Source: an uncultured Bacilli bacterium
GTDB taxonomy: Bacteria > Bacillota_I > Bacilli_A > RF39 > UBA660
Reading direction: 5' to 3'
Assembly: GCA_934167465.1 (NCBI GenBank)
Contig: CAKPKR010000003.1
Span: forward strand, 1 to 64,000
Length of the DNA stretch: 64,000 nt
Under the pieces are notes generated by a model. The model saw only the letters and a list, made by a program, of their open reading frames with translations, made no database searches and was not told the DNA's origin. The translations under genes and the position numbers were made by a program. How positions within the stretch are numbered: the first letter of the stretch is position 1; each line of letters starts with the position of its first letter. Of the stretch, positions 23,626-32,454 are shown piece by piece.

Positions 23626-25905
23626 ATGTTTGCAAATTTTGAAGAGGAGTCACGAGTAATATTAGTAGCCGCAAAAAAAGAAATGCAAGAACTAAAACAT
23701 CCTTATATTGGAAGTGAACATATGCTACTTGCAATCTTAAATAATGATAATGATGTTTCAAAAAAATTAAAAGAATATAATATAGATTATAAAGGCTTTA
23801 AAAAAGAAGTAATAAATATAGTAGGTATTGGTGCAAAAGAAAATGACCTTTTTTTATATACTCCATTACTTAAAAGGGTAATAGAAAATGCCATAATTGA
23901 TAGTAAAGAATTTAATTCTGGAGAAGTTTCTATAAGTAATTTATTTGCTAGTTTATTAGAAGAAGGTGAGGGTGTAGCCCTTAGAATTTTACTTAGTATG
24001 AATGTTGATTTAGATGAATTATATAGTGAATTTAATTATAATTTAACGACAAAAAAGAAGAAAAAAAATAAAAAACTTATAATTGAAGAAATGGGTGAAA
24101 ACTTAGTAGAAAAAGCTTCTTATTTAGATCCTGTGATTGGAAGAGAAAAAGAAGTAAAAAGATTAATTGAAATTTTATCAAGAAGAACTAAAAATAATCC
24201 TATTCTAATAGGAAATGCAGGAGTAGGTAAAACAGCAATTGTTGAAGAACTTTCTAGAATGATTGCGAATAATACTGTACCTATAAACTTAAGAAATAAA
24301 AAAATAATAAGCTTAGATATGGCTAGTACTGTAGCTGGAACAAAATATCGAGGTGAATTTGAAGAAAGATTAAAAAAAATCATTAAAGAAGTTGAAGATA
24401 ATGATGATATAATCTTATTTATTGATGAAATTCATACATTAGTAGGTGCTGGCGGAGCAGAAGGAGCTATTGATGCATCTAATATTTTTAAACCCGCTTT
24501 AGCGCGTAATAAACTAAGATGTATTGGAGCTACAACAATTGATGAATATAAAAAGTATATTGAACAAGATAGTGCTTTAGAAAGAAGATTTCAAAAAATT
24601 ATAATTAATGAACCAAATAAAAATGAAGTGAAAAATATTTTAAACAACATTAAGCCTATATATGAAAAATATCATAATGTAATAATATCTAATGAAATAA
24701 TTGATATGATTGTTGATTTAACAAGTAAATATATATTTGGAAGATTTGAACCTGATAGATCAATTGATATTTTAGATGAAGTATGTGCGAAGGTAAGTTT
24801 GAAAGAAAATAAGAATTTAAAAAAATATTTAAATCTTAAAAAAGAATATGAAAAAATTAACAATGAAAAACATAAGGCTATCATTAATAATGAATATAAT
24901 AAAGCTTTAGAAATAAAAGATTATGAAAATAATGTTATTGATAAAATAAATAAAATGGAATTAAAACTATATGAAAAAAACAGTAATAATGTTGAAAAAA
25001 TAGATGTTGCTGAGGTAATTGCTGCTAAATCTAATATGCCAATATATGAGGTAATAAAAGATGATAAGAAGATTATTAAAGAATTAGAAAAGAGTCTAAA
25101 TAATGGAATTATTGGTCAAGATAATGCTTTAAGAGAAGTAATGAAAATAGCTAAAAAAATAAAATTAGGTTATACTGATAATAAGTGTTATTCAATGTTA
25201 TTTGTAGGGCCATCAGGAGTTGGTAAAACTCTTTTAGCTAATATGTTTGGTAAAAATATGAATATGAATGTTATTAAATTGGATATGTCAGAATATATAG
25301 AAGAACATAGTGTTAGTAAAATAATAGGTTCGCCTCCAGGATATGTTGGATATAAAGAATCAAATACTATTTTAGATGAAATAAGAGATAATCCTAATAC
25401 ACTATTGATTTTAGATGAAATTGAAAAAGCTCATCCGAATGTAATAAATTTATTTCTCCAAGTTTTAGATGATGGGAAATTAAAAGATAGTACTGGTAAG
25501 ATAGTTCGTTTTGATAATTCAATTATAATAATGACTTCTAATGTTGGAATATATGATAATAATATGGGCTTTGTTTTAAACAAAGAAAATATGACAAAAT
25601 TAAAGGATTCTTTTTCACCACAATTTATAAATAGGATAAATAATATTATATATTTTAATAAATTAAATGAAGAGGCAATTTCTAAAATAGTTGATATAAA
25701 ATTAAATGAAATTAAAAATAAATACGAAATTAAATTAAATAAAAATATTAAAAATGAAGTAATAGAATTATCTGACTTTAAAGAATTTGGCGCTAGAAAA
25801 ATAGAAAAAATTATTAAAGATAGATTAGAAAATCAAATTATCGACAAATTAATTATGAATGAATTTCCAAATATTACTACCTTAAAAGAAGAAAGTATTG
25901 TTTAA
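23626..25905 (+). CDS. clpC: ClpC-type AAA+ unfoldase
   Basis: A 759-residue Clp/Hsp100 ATPase that unfolds proteins for ClpP. The Clp_N repeat domain (residues 1-140) starts with FEEESRVILVAAKKEMQEL and IGSEHMLLAIL. The first AAA module has Walker A GNAGVGKT (196-203) and Walker B ILFIDEIHTLVGAG. A middle coiled-coil segment lies near 405-450. The second module has Walker A GPSGVGKT (528-535) and LILDEIEKAHP. It is shorter than Bacillus ClpC (about 810) because the C-terminal end is reduced. ctsR, mcsA and mcsB, usually upstream, are absent, so regulation must differ. Confidence 0.92.
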   Translation: MFANFEEESRVILVAAKKEMQELKHPYIGSEHMLLAILNNDNDVSKKLKEYNIDYKGFKKEVINIVGIGAKENDLFLYTPLLKRVIENAIIDSKEFNSGEVSISNLFASLLEEGEGVALRILLSMNVDLDELYSEFNYNLTTKKKKKNKKLIIEEMGENLVEKASYLDPVIGREKEVKRLIEILSRRTKNNPILIGNAGVGKTAIVEELSRMIANNTVPINLRNKKIISLDMASTVAGTKYRGEFEERLKKIIKEVEDNDDIILFIDEIHTLVGAGGAEGAIDASNIFKPALARNKLRCIGATTIDEYKKYIEQDSALERRFQKIIINEPNKNEVKNILNNIKPIYEKYHNVIISNEIIDMIVDLTSKYIFGRFEPDRSIDILDEVCAKVSLKENKNLKKYLNLKKEYEKINNEKHKAIINNEYNKALEIKDYENNVIDKINKMELKLYEKNSNNVEKIDVAEVIAAKSNMPIYEVIKDDKKIIKELEKSLNNGIIGQDNALREVMKIAKKIKLGYTDNKCYSMLFVGPSGVGKTLLANMFGKNMNMNVIKLDMSEYIEEHSVSKIIGSPPGYVGYKESNTILDEIRDNPNTLLILDEIEKAHPNVINLFLQVLDDGKLKDSTGKIVRFDNSIIIMTSNVGIYDNNMGFVLNKENMTKLKDSFSPQFINRINNIIYFNKLNEEAISKIVDIKLNEIKNKYEIKLNKNIKNEVIELSDFKEFGARKIEKIIKDRLENQIIDKLIMNEFPNITTLKEESIV

Positions 25906-25920
25906 ATAATACTTTTTTTT
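25893..25920 (+). terminator. Rho-independent terminator after clpC
   Basis: AAGTATT and AATACTT around GTTTA, followed by T8; the stem overlaps the stop codon. Confidence 0.75.
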
Positions 25921-25981
25921 GTCGGAATTTGTATGTTAAAAAATGGATAAACAAAAACTAAAATGTAGTAGAATATAAAGC

Positions 25982-26036
25982 GATATATTTAATTGGTGTT
26001 AGTGCATTCCTTCTAGAATAAGAAGGCGGTGATATT
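25982..26036 (+). promoter_or_regulatory. Structured leader of toxin-like peptide, copy 2
   Basis: CCTTCT pairs with AGAAGG around AGAATA, covering the ribosome binding site. Copy 1 has TCCTC/GAGGA at this place, so both arms changed together. GATATATTTAATTG (25982-25995) is complementary to CAATTAGATATATC at 26184-26197. Confidence 0.65.
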
Positions 26037-26114
26037 ATGACAAAAAGAGAAATATCTTTATTTTTAATAATAATTCTATTATTTGTTATAATTTTTATTT
26101 TATTATATAAATAA
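26037..26114 (+). CDS. Small hydrophobic toxin-like peptide, copy 2
   Basis: A 25-residue peptide: MTKRE, then one hydrophobic helix (ISLFLIIILLFVIIFILL) and YK. It differs from copy 1 by conservative changes only, and from copy 3 (43767) by one residue, I to T near the end. Maintenance of the frame and helix while the flanks drift suggests selection on the peptide. The function as a type I toxin is inferred. Confidence 0.65.
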   Translation: MTKREISLFLIIILLFVIIFILLYK

Positions 26115-26117
26115 AAA

Positions 26118-26227
26118 AATGCACTATCACAGGGGGATAGTACTAACTAAAAAACCATTTAGGAATGTATCTAATTTTTAGAACAATTAGATATATCCTT
26201 TTTTAATTATATGGGCATTACTTATCT
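26118..26227 (-). ncRNA. Putative antisense RNA of toxin-like module, copy 2
   Basis: Expected from the minus-strand promoter at 26234-26262, starting near 26227 and ending after the GTACTATCC...GATAGTGC hairpin. Overlaps the 3' part of the peptide mRNA. Confidence 0.5.
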
Positions 26228-26233
26228 ATATAC

Positions 26234-26262
26234 ATAATAACATTTTAAAAATATTTTTTCAA
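26234..26262 (-). promoter_or_regulatory. Antisense promoter, copy 2
   Basis: Minus strand TTGAAA, 17-bp spacer, TATTAT. Confidence 0.7.
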
Positions 26263-26339
26263 TAATTTTATGTAATTTACGAATATAAACAAAATAGACT
26301 TTTTAACAAAAATTTGATACAATTTTATTGGTGATTAAT

Positions 26340-26969
26340 GTGAGATTAAAATATGTAAAAGGCGCTAGTGAAAAGATTGAAAAATCTCCTTATGTAATTT
26401 TAAATCCTAGTGATTATAAAGGTAAATATAATGAACTATTTAACAATAATAATCCAATTTATATAGAAATAGGTATGGGTAAAGGAACATTTATATATGA
26501 AAATGCTTTAAAATATCCTAATATTAATTTTATTGGAATAGAAAAATATGATAGTGTAATGGTAAGAGCAATTGAAAAAGTAGAAAAAGAAGAAATAAAT
26601 AATTTAAAATTTATTAGAATAGATGCTAGAAAAATAGAAGAAATATTTGATAAAGAAATAGATAGAATTTATTTAAATTTTTCTGATCCTTGGCCAAAAG
26701 TAAGACACGATAAAAGAAGATTAAGTAGTCCTAATTTTTTAGAAAAATATGATAATATATTCAAAAAAGAAAAAAGGATTATTATGAAAACTGATAATAG
26801 AAAATTATTTGAATTTTCCATTATATCTTTTACAAATTATGGCTATAAAATAAATGATATTTCATTGGATTTACATAATGATGATATAAAAGACAATATT
26901 GAAACCGAGTATGAAAAGAAATTCTCATCAATGGGATACCCTATTTATAAAATTGATGTATCTAAATAA
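26340..26969 (+). CDS. trmB: tRNA (guanine46-N7)-methyltransferase TrmB
   Basis: A 209-residue Rossmann-fold methyltransferase making m7G46 in the tRNA variable loop. The SAM-binding loop is YIEIGMGKGTFI, followed by FIGIEKYDSVMVRAIEK, FIRIDARKI and the family hallmark YLNFSDPWPKVRHDKRRL. The C-terminal ETEYEKKFSSMGYPIYKI is also characteristic. I choose GTG 26340, giving MRLKYVKG as in homologues, with GGTGA six bases upstream; a longer TTG start would overlap that site. Confidence 0.95.
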   Translation: MRLKYVKGASEKIEKSPYVILNPSDYKGKYNELFNNNNPIYIEIGMGKGTFIYENALKYPNINFIGIEKYDSVMVRAIEKVEKEEINNLKFIRIDARKIEEIFDKEIDRIYLNFSDPWPKVRHDKRRLSSPNFLEKYDNIFKKEKRIIMKTDNRKLFEFSIISFTNYGYKINDISLDLHNDDIKDNIETEYEKKFSSMGYPIYKIDVSK

Positions 26970-27053
26970 GTAGACATTTGTTGGACACTTATTTAGAAAA
27001 AAAGTAGTCTAATTTTAATATTTTTGATATAATTAGAATAAGAGTGGTGATAT

Positions 27054-27647
27054 ATGAAAAAATTAGCTATTCTATTTATGATATTATTACTTACAGGATG
27101 TACAGTAGTAAGAATAGATACAAAAAGTATCGATAACATTACAAATGTAATTTTATCTAAAGAAAACAATATTTTTAATAGAGTTGGAAAAGGTTATAAA
27201 TATTATATTCCTAGAGGTGTTTCTTACATTGATACAACTGAACTAAATGATAAATTATATTCAAATGGAGTTTATTACTATTTATATGTTGATGCTGTAA
27301 GTTATTATTATAAAACAAAAACAGAATATAAAGAAAACAAAGAATTATATTATTCTAAAAAAATAATGGGAGCGAAAGATGGTTATTTAGAAATTACAAA
27401 AAAAGAAAATGATTATTATATCGTATTTGTTTACAACTATGCCAAAATAGAAGCTAAAGTAAGTAAAGATAAAATAGAAGAAGTAGTGTTGAATGCAAGT
27501 TATATTTTATCTACTGTAAAGTTTAATGATAATATAGTTGGATTAATGTTAGATAATGATTATTTTACAAATAAAGAAGAACAATATGATGTCTTTAGTA
27601 AAAAAAATGAGAATAATAATTTCTTAATTGATGAGGAAGAAAAATAG
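27054..27647 (+). CDS. Lipoprotein of unknown function
   Basis: A 197-residue lipoprotein. The signal MKKLAILFMILLLTGC ends in a lipobox LLTGC, so C16 should be lipidated and the protein tethered to the outer membrane face. The body is beta-rich, with many Tyr (VYYYLYVDAVSYYYKTKTEY), and the tail is acidic (NNNFLIDEEEK). No domain is recognised. The next gene begins 10 bases after its stop with GAGGTGG; the five genes from here to 30956 form an envelope-associated cluster. Confidence 0.75.
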   Translation: MKKLAILFMILLLTGCTVVRIDTKSIDNITNVILSKENNIFNRVGKGYKYYIPRGVSYIDTTELNDKLYSNGVYYYLYVDAVSYYYKTKTEYKENKELYYSKKIMGAKDGYLEITKKENDYYIVFVYNYAKIEAKVSKDKIEEVVLNASYILSTVKFNDNIVGLMLDNDYFTNKEEQYDVFSKKNENNNFLIDEEEK

Positions 27648-27657
27648 AGGTGGATAT

Positions 27658-28602
27658 ATGAAACTATTTGATAAAGTAAAAAATCTATTTACAGAAGAAG
27701 TAGAAGAAGAACCAGTAGTAAAAAAAGAAGTAAGACATGTTGAGGTAACAGCTCCTACTAGAGTTGAGAGAGAACCTGAAATAGTAGAAGAAAAAGAAGA
27801 AAAAAAAGAAGAAAAATTTGTGTTCTTTTCAGATGATGATTTTAAAGACTTAGAAAGACCAAAACCTAAAAAAGAAGAACCAAAACCTGAAAAAAAAGAA
27901 GAACCAAAACCATATCGTGGAGCTGCTTTTACTCAAATTGTTGAAGAAAAGAAACCATTTAAACCTTCACCAATTATTTCTCCTGTTTATGGTGTTTTAG
28001 ATAAAAATTATTCGAAAGATGAAGTCGTAACTAAGAAAGTTACCCGTTCATATTCTTATGATAATAAAAAATTATCAGTAGATGATATTAGAAATAAAGC
28101 TTATGGAACAGTAGAAGATGATATTAAAGATGAGTTATTAGGCAACATTCAATTTGAAAAGAAGGAAGAACCTATTGTTAATGATATTGACATATTTCAA
28201 GAATTAGAAAAATATGAAGAATTGGATAAATTAGAAAAAAAAGTAAATGATAATAAAGATAATAATATTGATGATTTATTTGATGAGTTAGATAATAAAA
28301 AAGTAGAGATACTAGATGAACTTGATAATAAAAAAGATGAAATATTAGATGAATTATCTAGCAAAAAAGATGACATAATAATAAATGATGATGGTTTAGA
28401 TGATGAAACTTTAGAATTATCAAAACAATTAGAAACACAAAGAAGAAAATTAGATGAATTAAATGACTTCTTAGAAGATAATGAAGAAGAACCAGAAGAA
28501 TTAGATTTTGAATTAGAAGAAAAAAAATCTGATGATGAACTAAACGAAAGTGAATTGTTTGATTTAATTGACTCTATGTACGAAAAAAAGGATGATGAAT
28601 AA
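27658..28602 (+). CDS. Acidic, charged-repeat protein of unknown function
   Basis: A 314-residue, very acidic protein. The start MKLFDKVKNLFTEEVEEE suggests an amphipathic membrane-binding helix. The middle has Pro/Lys/Glu repeats (PKPKKEEPKPEKKEEPKP). The second half holds the repeated motif DELDNKKxEILDEL two to three times, expected to be coiled coil. No enzyme motif is seen. Cell-division or scaffold proteins can look like this, but nothing proves it. ATG 27658 follows GAGGTGG; the next gene starts at its stop codon. Confidence 0.6.
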   Translation: MKLFDKVKNLFTEEVEEEPVVKKEVRHVEVTAPTRVEREPEIVEEKEEKKEEKFVFFSDDDFKDLERPKPKKEEPKPEKKEEPKPYRGAAFTQIVEEKKPFKPSPIISPVYGVLDKNYSKDEVVTKKVTRSYSYDNKKLSVDDIRNKAYGTVEDDIKDELLGNIQFEKKEEPIVNDIDIFQELEKYEELDKLEKKVNDNKDNNIDDLFDELDNKKVEILDELDNKKDEILDELSSKKDDIIINDDGLDDETLELSKQLETQRRKLDELNDFLEDNEEEPEELDFELEEKKSDDELNESELFDLIDSMYEKKDDE

Positions 28603-28883
28603 TGAATGAAGTTTTTCCTATCATATTATATATATTAGGGAGCATATTATTAGTAGTACTTATTATTTTAGTTATTAAAATAATGATTACATTAAATAAG
28701 GTTGATAAAGCAATAGAAGACTACAATGATAAATCAAGTAAACTTAATGGTTTATTTGATATTATTGATAGTACAACTGATACTATATCTTCTATAGGTG
28801 ATAAAGTTATTAGTTCTATTATTAGTGGAATAACAGCTTTAATTACTAGGAAAAGAAAAAAGGAGGAACAAGAAGATGAGTAA
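28602..28883 (+). CDS. Small membrane protein, DUF948-like
   Basis: A 93-residue protein with one N-terminal membrane helix (residues 5-27, IILYILGSILLVVLIILVIKI) followed by a helical stretch (LNKVDKAIEDYNDKSSKLNGLFDIIDSTTDTIS) as in DUF948 proteins, which are often found beside YtxH proteins. The tail is basic then acidic (TRKRKKEEQEDE). It overlaps the stop of the preceding gene and its own end overlaps the YtxH gene by 8 bases, so translation is coupled. Function is unknown; general-stress roles are described for neighbours of this type in Bacillus. Confidence 0.65.
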   Translation: MNEVFPIILYILGSILLVVLIILVIKIMITLNKVDKAIEDYNDKSSKLNGLFDIIDSTTDTISSIGDKVISSIISGITALITRKRKKEEQEDE

Positions 28884-29283
28884 AGAAAAAAAAGGATTAG
28901 GTAAATTATTTGCAGGAATTGCTATTGGTGCTGGACTTGGAGTTTTGTTTGCACCTAAGAAAGGTTCTGAAACAAGAAAGGATTTAATGAATAAATTTGA
29001 AGAATTAAAATTAAAAGCTAAAGATATTGATATTGATGAAGTAAGAGATAATATTGATGAAAAAATAGAAAATCTTAAAGCTGAATTAGCTGATTTAGAT
29101 AAAGAAAAAGTTTTAAAAATTGCTAAAAAGAAAGCTGGACAAATTAGAGATATGGCTGAAGAATTAGTTGATTATGCCGTTGAAAAAGGAACTCCAGTAT
29201 TAGAAAAAGCTGCAACAGCTGCTAGAAACAAAGCAATTGATGTTACTAAAGAAATTTTAGAAAAATTAGAAAAAGAAAAATAG
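28876..29283 (+). CDS. YtxH domain-containing protein
   Basis: A 135-residue protein. Residues 8-30 are a Gly- and Ala-rich membrane segment with the YtxH pattern LFAGIAIGAGLGVLFAPKKGSETR. The rest is a long charged helix. YtxH proteins are associated with general stress in Bacillus but have no known biochemical role. The gene overlaps the DUF948-like gene and ends at a terminator, closing the transcript that includes the lipoprotein and acidic protein. Confidence 0.85.
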   Translation: MSKEKKGLGKLFAGIAIGAGLGVLFAPKKGSETRKDLMNKFEELKLKAKDIDIDEVRDNIDEKIENLKAELADLDKEKVLKIAKKKAGQIRDMAEELVDYAVEKGTPVLEKAATAARNKAIDVTKEILEKLEKEK

Positions 29284-29311
29284 TCTATACAAAAGTATAG
29301 ATTTTTTTGTA
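29284..29311 (+). terminator. Rho-independent terminator
   Basis: CTATAC and GTATAG around AAAA, followed by ATTTTTTT. Confidence 0.8.
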
Positions 29312-29447
29312 AAATTTTAGTAAAAAATGAATCTATAGATAGTTAAGTTAGAGATTTAAACTTTATTTAATAAAAGTGTTAATTTTATTAAATAAACATA
29401 TAATTAATAGTATTAAATACAAATCATAATTAAATGTAAATATTTTC

Positions 29448-29476
29448 TTTACAAATAAGTATTATTATTATACAAT
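29448..29476 (+). promoter_or_regulatory. Promoter of the LiaF-like operon
   Basis: TTTACA (29448-29453), 17-bp spacer, TACAAT (29471-29476). GAAGGAGG lies just before the gene at 29498. The 130 bases further upstream are AT-rich with no other signal. Confidence 0.6.
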
Positions 29477-29497
29477 TAAACTAGAAGGAGGGTTGTT

Positions 29498-30181
29498 ATG
29501 AAAAATAAAATATGGGGATTAGTACTAATTGCAATAGGACTTATTTTTGGATTAAATGCATTAGAGATAACAAATATTGATATTTTCTTTGATGGTTGGT
29601 GGACCTTATTTATAATAGTTCCATGTTTCATTGGTCTAATTACAGAAAGGGAAAAAACAGGAAATTTAATTGGATTATTAGTTGGTATTTCTTTATTATT
29701 AGGTTGTTTAGATATTTTAGAATTTGAAACAATTGGAAAATTAATATTTCCAGTAATATTAGTTATTATTGGATTATCAATTTTATTCAAAGATACTATC
29801 ACTAGAGAAGTAACAAAAGAAATAGATAGGTTAAATGATAAAAGAGAAAAAGAAAATGAGTATTGTTCTACATTTAGTTCTCAAACAATAAACATTGATG
29901 ATGAATTTAAAGGCTGTGATTTAACAACAGTATTTGGTGGAATGAAATTTGATTTAAGTGAAGCTAAAATAAATGAAGACGTTGTTATAAATGCAACAGC
30001 AGTATTTGGTGGAATTACAATTAATGCTCCTAAAGGCGCAAAAATAAAAGTAAAATCTAATTCAATCTTTGGTGGAGTTACAAATAAAAGTACCGCTAAT
30101 GATGGAAGTATTGTTTATGTAAATTGTTTTTGTTTGTTTGGAGGAGTAGAAATTTATGACTCAAACTCAAAAAATAATTAA
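29498..30181 (+). CDS. LiaF-like membrane protein
   Basis: A 227-residue protein. Four hydrophobic segments (about 5-22, 27-45, 55-75, 84-102) form a LiaF/LiaI-type membrane domain beginning IWGLVLIAIGLIFGLNAL. The C-terminal half is a beta-helix-like domain with repeated VFGGM, VFGGI, IFGGV and LFGGV, characteristic of the cell-wall-active antibiotic response domain of LiaF. LiaF proteins inhibit the LiaSR envelope-stress kinase. No liaS or liaR lies beside it here. It overlaps the next gene by 26 bases. Confidence 0.85.
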   Translation: MKNKIWGLVLIAIGLIFGLNALEITNIDIFFDGWWTLFIIVPCFIGLITEREKTGNLIGLLVGISLLLGCLDILEFETIGKLIFPVILVIIGLSILFKDTITREVTKEIDRLNDKREKENEYCSTFSSQTINIDDEFKGCDLTTVFGGMKFDLSEAKINEDVVINATAVFGGITINAPKGAKIKVKSNSIFGGVTNKSTANDGSIVYVNCFCLFGGVEIYDSNSKNN

Positions 30182-30956
30182 ATACTTTGCAATAGCCTTA
30201 GCTTTTTTAATTATATTTAGTATTTTTAGTTCAATATTTGGGTTTATAAATACATTAACTATGAAAAAAGAAAAGGATAGAAAAATAGAATCGATATTTA
30301 ATTCTGATTATGCAAATGTAGCTTATTTAGATATTGATGTTAAAGCTGTAGATTTAGTTATAAAAACTGGTAATAATTTAATAGTGGAAACAAATAATAA
30401 GTATATCAATTGTAAACAAAATAGCAATAAATTAATTATTAAAGAAAGAAAACATAGTAGTTGGAGCAAAAATAATAATAAACTAATAATTACAATACCT
30501 GAAAATATTGAATTTGATGCCTTTAGACTAGATGCTGGAGCTGGAAAAATAGATATAGATCAAATAAATTCTAAAAAAACCGATATTAATTTAGACACTG
30601 GAAAAGCTACTATTAATGTTCTTAATGCTACTGATAAATTAAAATTAGATACAGGTGTCGGAAAGCTAGAAATTTTAAATGGAATAATTAATAATTTAGA
30701 TTTAGATATGGGTGTTGGAAAAGTTTCAATCAATTCTAAATTAGTTGGTAAAAGTAAAATTGAAGCTGGAATTGGTACTTTAAGAATTAATCTATTAGAT
30801 AAAAAAGACAATTATTCGATTGAAGTTAGTAAAGGATTAGGAACAATAAGTTTAAATGAAAAAAAATTAAACGAAGGTACTTATGGAAATAGTTCTAATG
30901 AAATAAATATTGATGGTGGCATTGGAAATATAGATATTACAACTACTGAGAGATGA
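30156..30956 (+). CDS. Membrane-anchored DUF4097 (LiaG-like) adhesin-fold protein
   Basis: A 266-residue protein with one N-terminal membrane helix (residues 10-32). The rest is a right-handed beta structure of repeating short strands: FRLDAGAGKIDI, INLDTGKATINV, LKLDTGVGKLEI, LDLDMGVGKVSI, IEAGIGTLRI. This is the DUF4097 pattern found in LiaG-type proteins. It is translated from inside the LiaF-like gene, supporting a shared envelope-stress or surface role (inference). A terminator follows. Confidence 0.85.
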   Translation: MTQTQKIIKYFAIALAFLIIFSIFSSIFGFINTLTMKKEKDRKIESIFNSDYANVAYLDIDVKAVDLVIKTGNNLIVETNNKYINCKQNSNKLIIKERKHSSWSKNNNKLIITIPENIEFDAFRLDAGAGKIDIDQINSKKTDINLDTGKATINVLNATDKLKLDTGVGKLEILNGIINNLDLDMGVGKVSINSKLVGKSKIEAGIGTLRINLLDKKDNYSIEVSKGLGTISLNEKKLNEGTYGNSSNEINIDGGIGNIDITTTER

Positions 30957-30975
30957 TAATTCTCATCTTTTTTTT
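30949..30975 (+). terminator. Rho-independent terminator
   Basis: AGATGA...TCATCT flanking a short loop with a T8 run after it; the left arm overlaps the stop region of the preceding gene. Confidence 0.6.
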
Positions 30976-31016
30976 ATTGTTTTTTAATGCTATAATCAAT
31001 ATAAGGAGTAGGTTAT

Positions 31017-31514
31017 ATGATGATTATATATTATATAGTGTCAATACTATCAATTTTTTTATTTGTAATAAGTATTCAATTTAAAGATAAAAAGGATATA
31101 TTACTAATTCAAACTTTTGCATCTATGTGCTACTTCATAGCTTATTTGATATTAGGATCACATAGTGGATGTGCTATCGAATTGATTGAACAAACAAAAG
31201 ATATAGTATTTTATAGGTATGAAAAAAAGAAGAAAGAAATTTCTATAATATTATTAATAATATTTGTAAGTTCTTTAATTATAGCTTCAATTATTACGTA
31301 TGATGGTTTTTATTCTTTAATGCCACTAATCATAAATTTACTGTATTTTGTATCTTCATATTTTAAAAATCCAAAATATATGAGAATAACAATGTTATTA
31401 TGTGGTTTCTTATGGATATATTTTAATTTTAAAGTTGGTGCTTATATTATAATAATTGGTAATATATTAGAAATTATCTCTGCTATTATTTCATTAGTGA
31501 GGTATAAGAAATAA
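31017..31514 (+). CDS. YgjV-family membrane protein
   Basis: A 165-residue protein with about five to six membrane helices (first YIVSILSIFLFVISIQF). The pattern of paired helices with FASMCYFIAYLILGSHSGCAIELI and LLCGFLWIYFNFKVGAYIIIIGNILEIISAIISLVR fits the YgjV family of inner-membrane proteins, whose function is unknown. AAGGAG is placed well for ATG 31017. It is followed by a DUF4186 gene one base later, so the two are co-transcribed. Confidence 0.75.
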   Translation: MMIIYYIVSILSIFLFVISIQFKDKKDILLIQTFASMCYFIAYLILGSHSGCAIELIEQTKDIVFYRYEKKKKEISIILLIIFVSSLIIASIITYDGFYSLMPLIINLLYFVSSYFKNPKYMRITMLLCGFLWIYFNFKVGAYIIIIGNILEIISAIISLVRYKK

Positions 31515-31515
31515 T

Positions 31516-31878
31516 ATGGAAAATAATATTGAACAATTATTGGATTCTTTAGCAACATCTAAATTTAGATCTTCATTCCATCTAAATTCTAAAATGAAGG
31601 ACTATGTAATGGAAAAAGGATTAAATAAAATTAAATTGGATGCAATTGATTTAATAAAAAAAAGAGTAGAACCAGAAAATCCAAATAATGATGGTAAACA
31701 AACACCTATGAAACAAGTACATCCGGTTTTTATAGCACAACATGCTACTGGGTGTTGTTGTAGAGGTTGTTTAGAGAAAATTCACCATATAAAAAAAGGA
31801 CATAAACTTTCTAACAAAGAAATTGATTATATTGTAAATGTAATAATGCTGTGGATTCAAAGAGAAATAAAAAAATAG
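31516..31878 (+). CDS. DUF4186 family protein
   Basis: A 120-residue protein matching DUF4186: SKFRSSFHLNSKMKDYV near the start and the hallmark HPVFIAQHATGCCCRGCLEKIHHI with clustered Cys and His (likely metal binding), then KGHKLSNKEIDYIVNVIMLWI. The biochemical role is unknown. The gene begins one base after the YgjV-like gene stop. Confidence 0.85.
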   Translation: MENNIEQLLDSLATSKFRSSFHLNSKMKDYVMEKGLNKIKLDAIDLIKKRVEPENPNNDGKQTPMKQVHPVFIAQHATGCCCRGCLEKIHHIKKGHKLSNKEIDYIVNVIMLWIQREIKK

Positions 31879-32019
31879 TACTAGTACTAAAATTTGAGTA
31901 AATTATAAAGAATTAAAGTTTCATTATAGATTTAGTGAGTTAAATACAAAACATTGTTACAAATGGAAGTAAATATGTTTTTTTACTGTAATAATAGTTT
32001 TAAAGTCAGATATGTTAAC

Positions 32020-32048
32020 TTGCAATAATCTTAAATTTATAGTATTAT
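32020..32048 (+). promoter_or_regulatory. Promoter of EIIB-like gene
   Basis: TTGCAA (32020-32025), 17-bp spacer, TATTAT (32043-32048). Confidence 0.6.
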
Positions 32049-32067
32049 TGTTATTAGGTGATAAAAA

Positions 32068-32382
32068 ATGGAATATATACAATATTTAATAATAATTGTT
32101 GTCGCTCTTTTAATAGCTTTTGCAATTATAAAATCAAAGAAAAAAGATTTCAAAATGGATGTGAACAAATTAGTTACTTATTTAGGTGGGAAAGACAATA
32201 TTTTAGAGTATGAATTTTCTAAATCAAGATTCATTGTTACTTTAAAAAATGTCGACATAGTTAATAAAGAAGGAATCCAAAAAATGGGGGCTCAAGGTAT
32301 AGTTGAAATAGATAATCAATTAAAAATTATAATTGGTGAAGAAGCAAAACAATTAAAAAAATATATAGATGAATTAAAATAA
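32068..32382 (+). CDS. Membrane-anchored PTS EIIB-like domain without the active cysteine
   Basis: A 104-residue protein with an N-terminal membrane helix (residues 5-22). The remaining 75 residues match the glucose-type PTS EIIB fold: VNKLVTYLGGKDNILEYEFSKSRFIVTLKNVDIVNKEGIQKMGAQGIVEIDNQLKIIIG, shown here as a landmark series: LGGKDNI, SRFIVTLKN, MGAQGIVEI, LKIIIGEEA. The phosphorylated cysteine that should precede the RL(R) strand is missing (EFSKSRF). It can therefore not carry phosphate in the normal way and may be structural or regulatory. A stand-alone gene between promoter and terminator. Confidence 0.75.
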   Translation: MEYIQYLIIIVVALLIAFAIIKSKKKDFKMDVNKLVTYLGGKDNILEYEFSKSRFIVTLKNVDIVNKEGIQKMGAQGIVEIDNQLKIIIGEEAKQLKKYIDELK

Positions 32383-32404
32383 GCATTGAAAAATGCTTTT
32401 TTTC
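32382..32404 (+). terminator. Rho-independent terminator
   Basis: AAGCATT and AATGCTT around GAAA, then T5. Confidence 0.75.
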
Positions 32405-32454
32405 GACAAAAAATGACATAAATAAATTGTATAATTTTGTCGGAAGGTGATATA

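Larger units (their letters stand above)
25919..26262. repeat. Toxin-antitoxin-like module, copy 2
   Basis: Same order as copy 1: TAGAAT at 25971-25976 as the likely -10, leader, 25-codon gene, GCACTATC...GATAGTAC hairpin, terminator hairpin, convergent minus-strand promoter. It sits between clpC and trmB. Confidence 0.75.
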
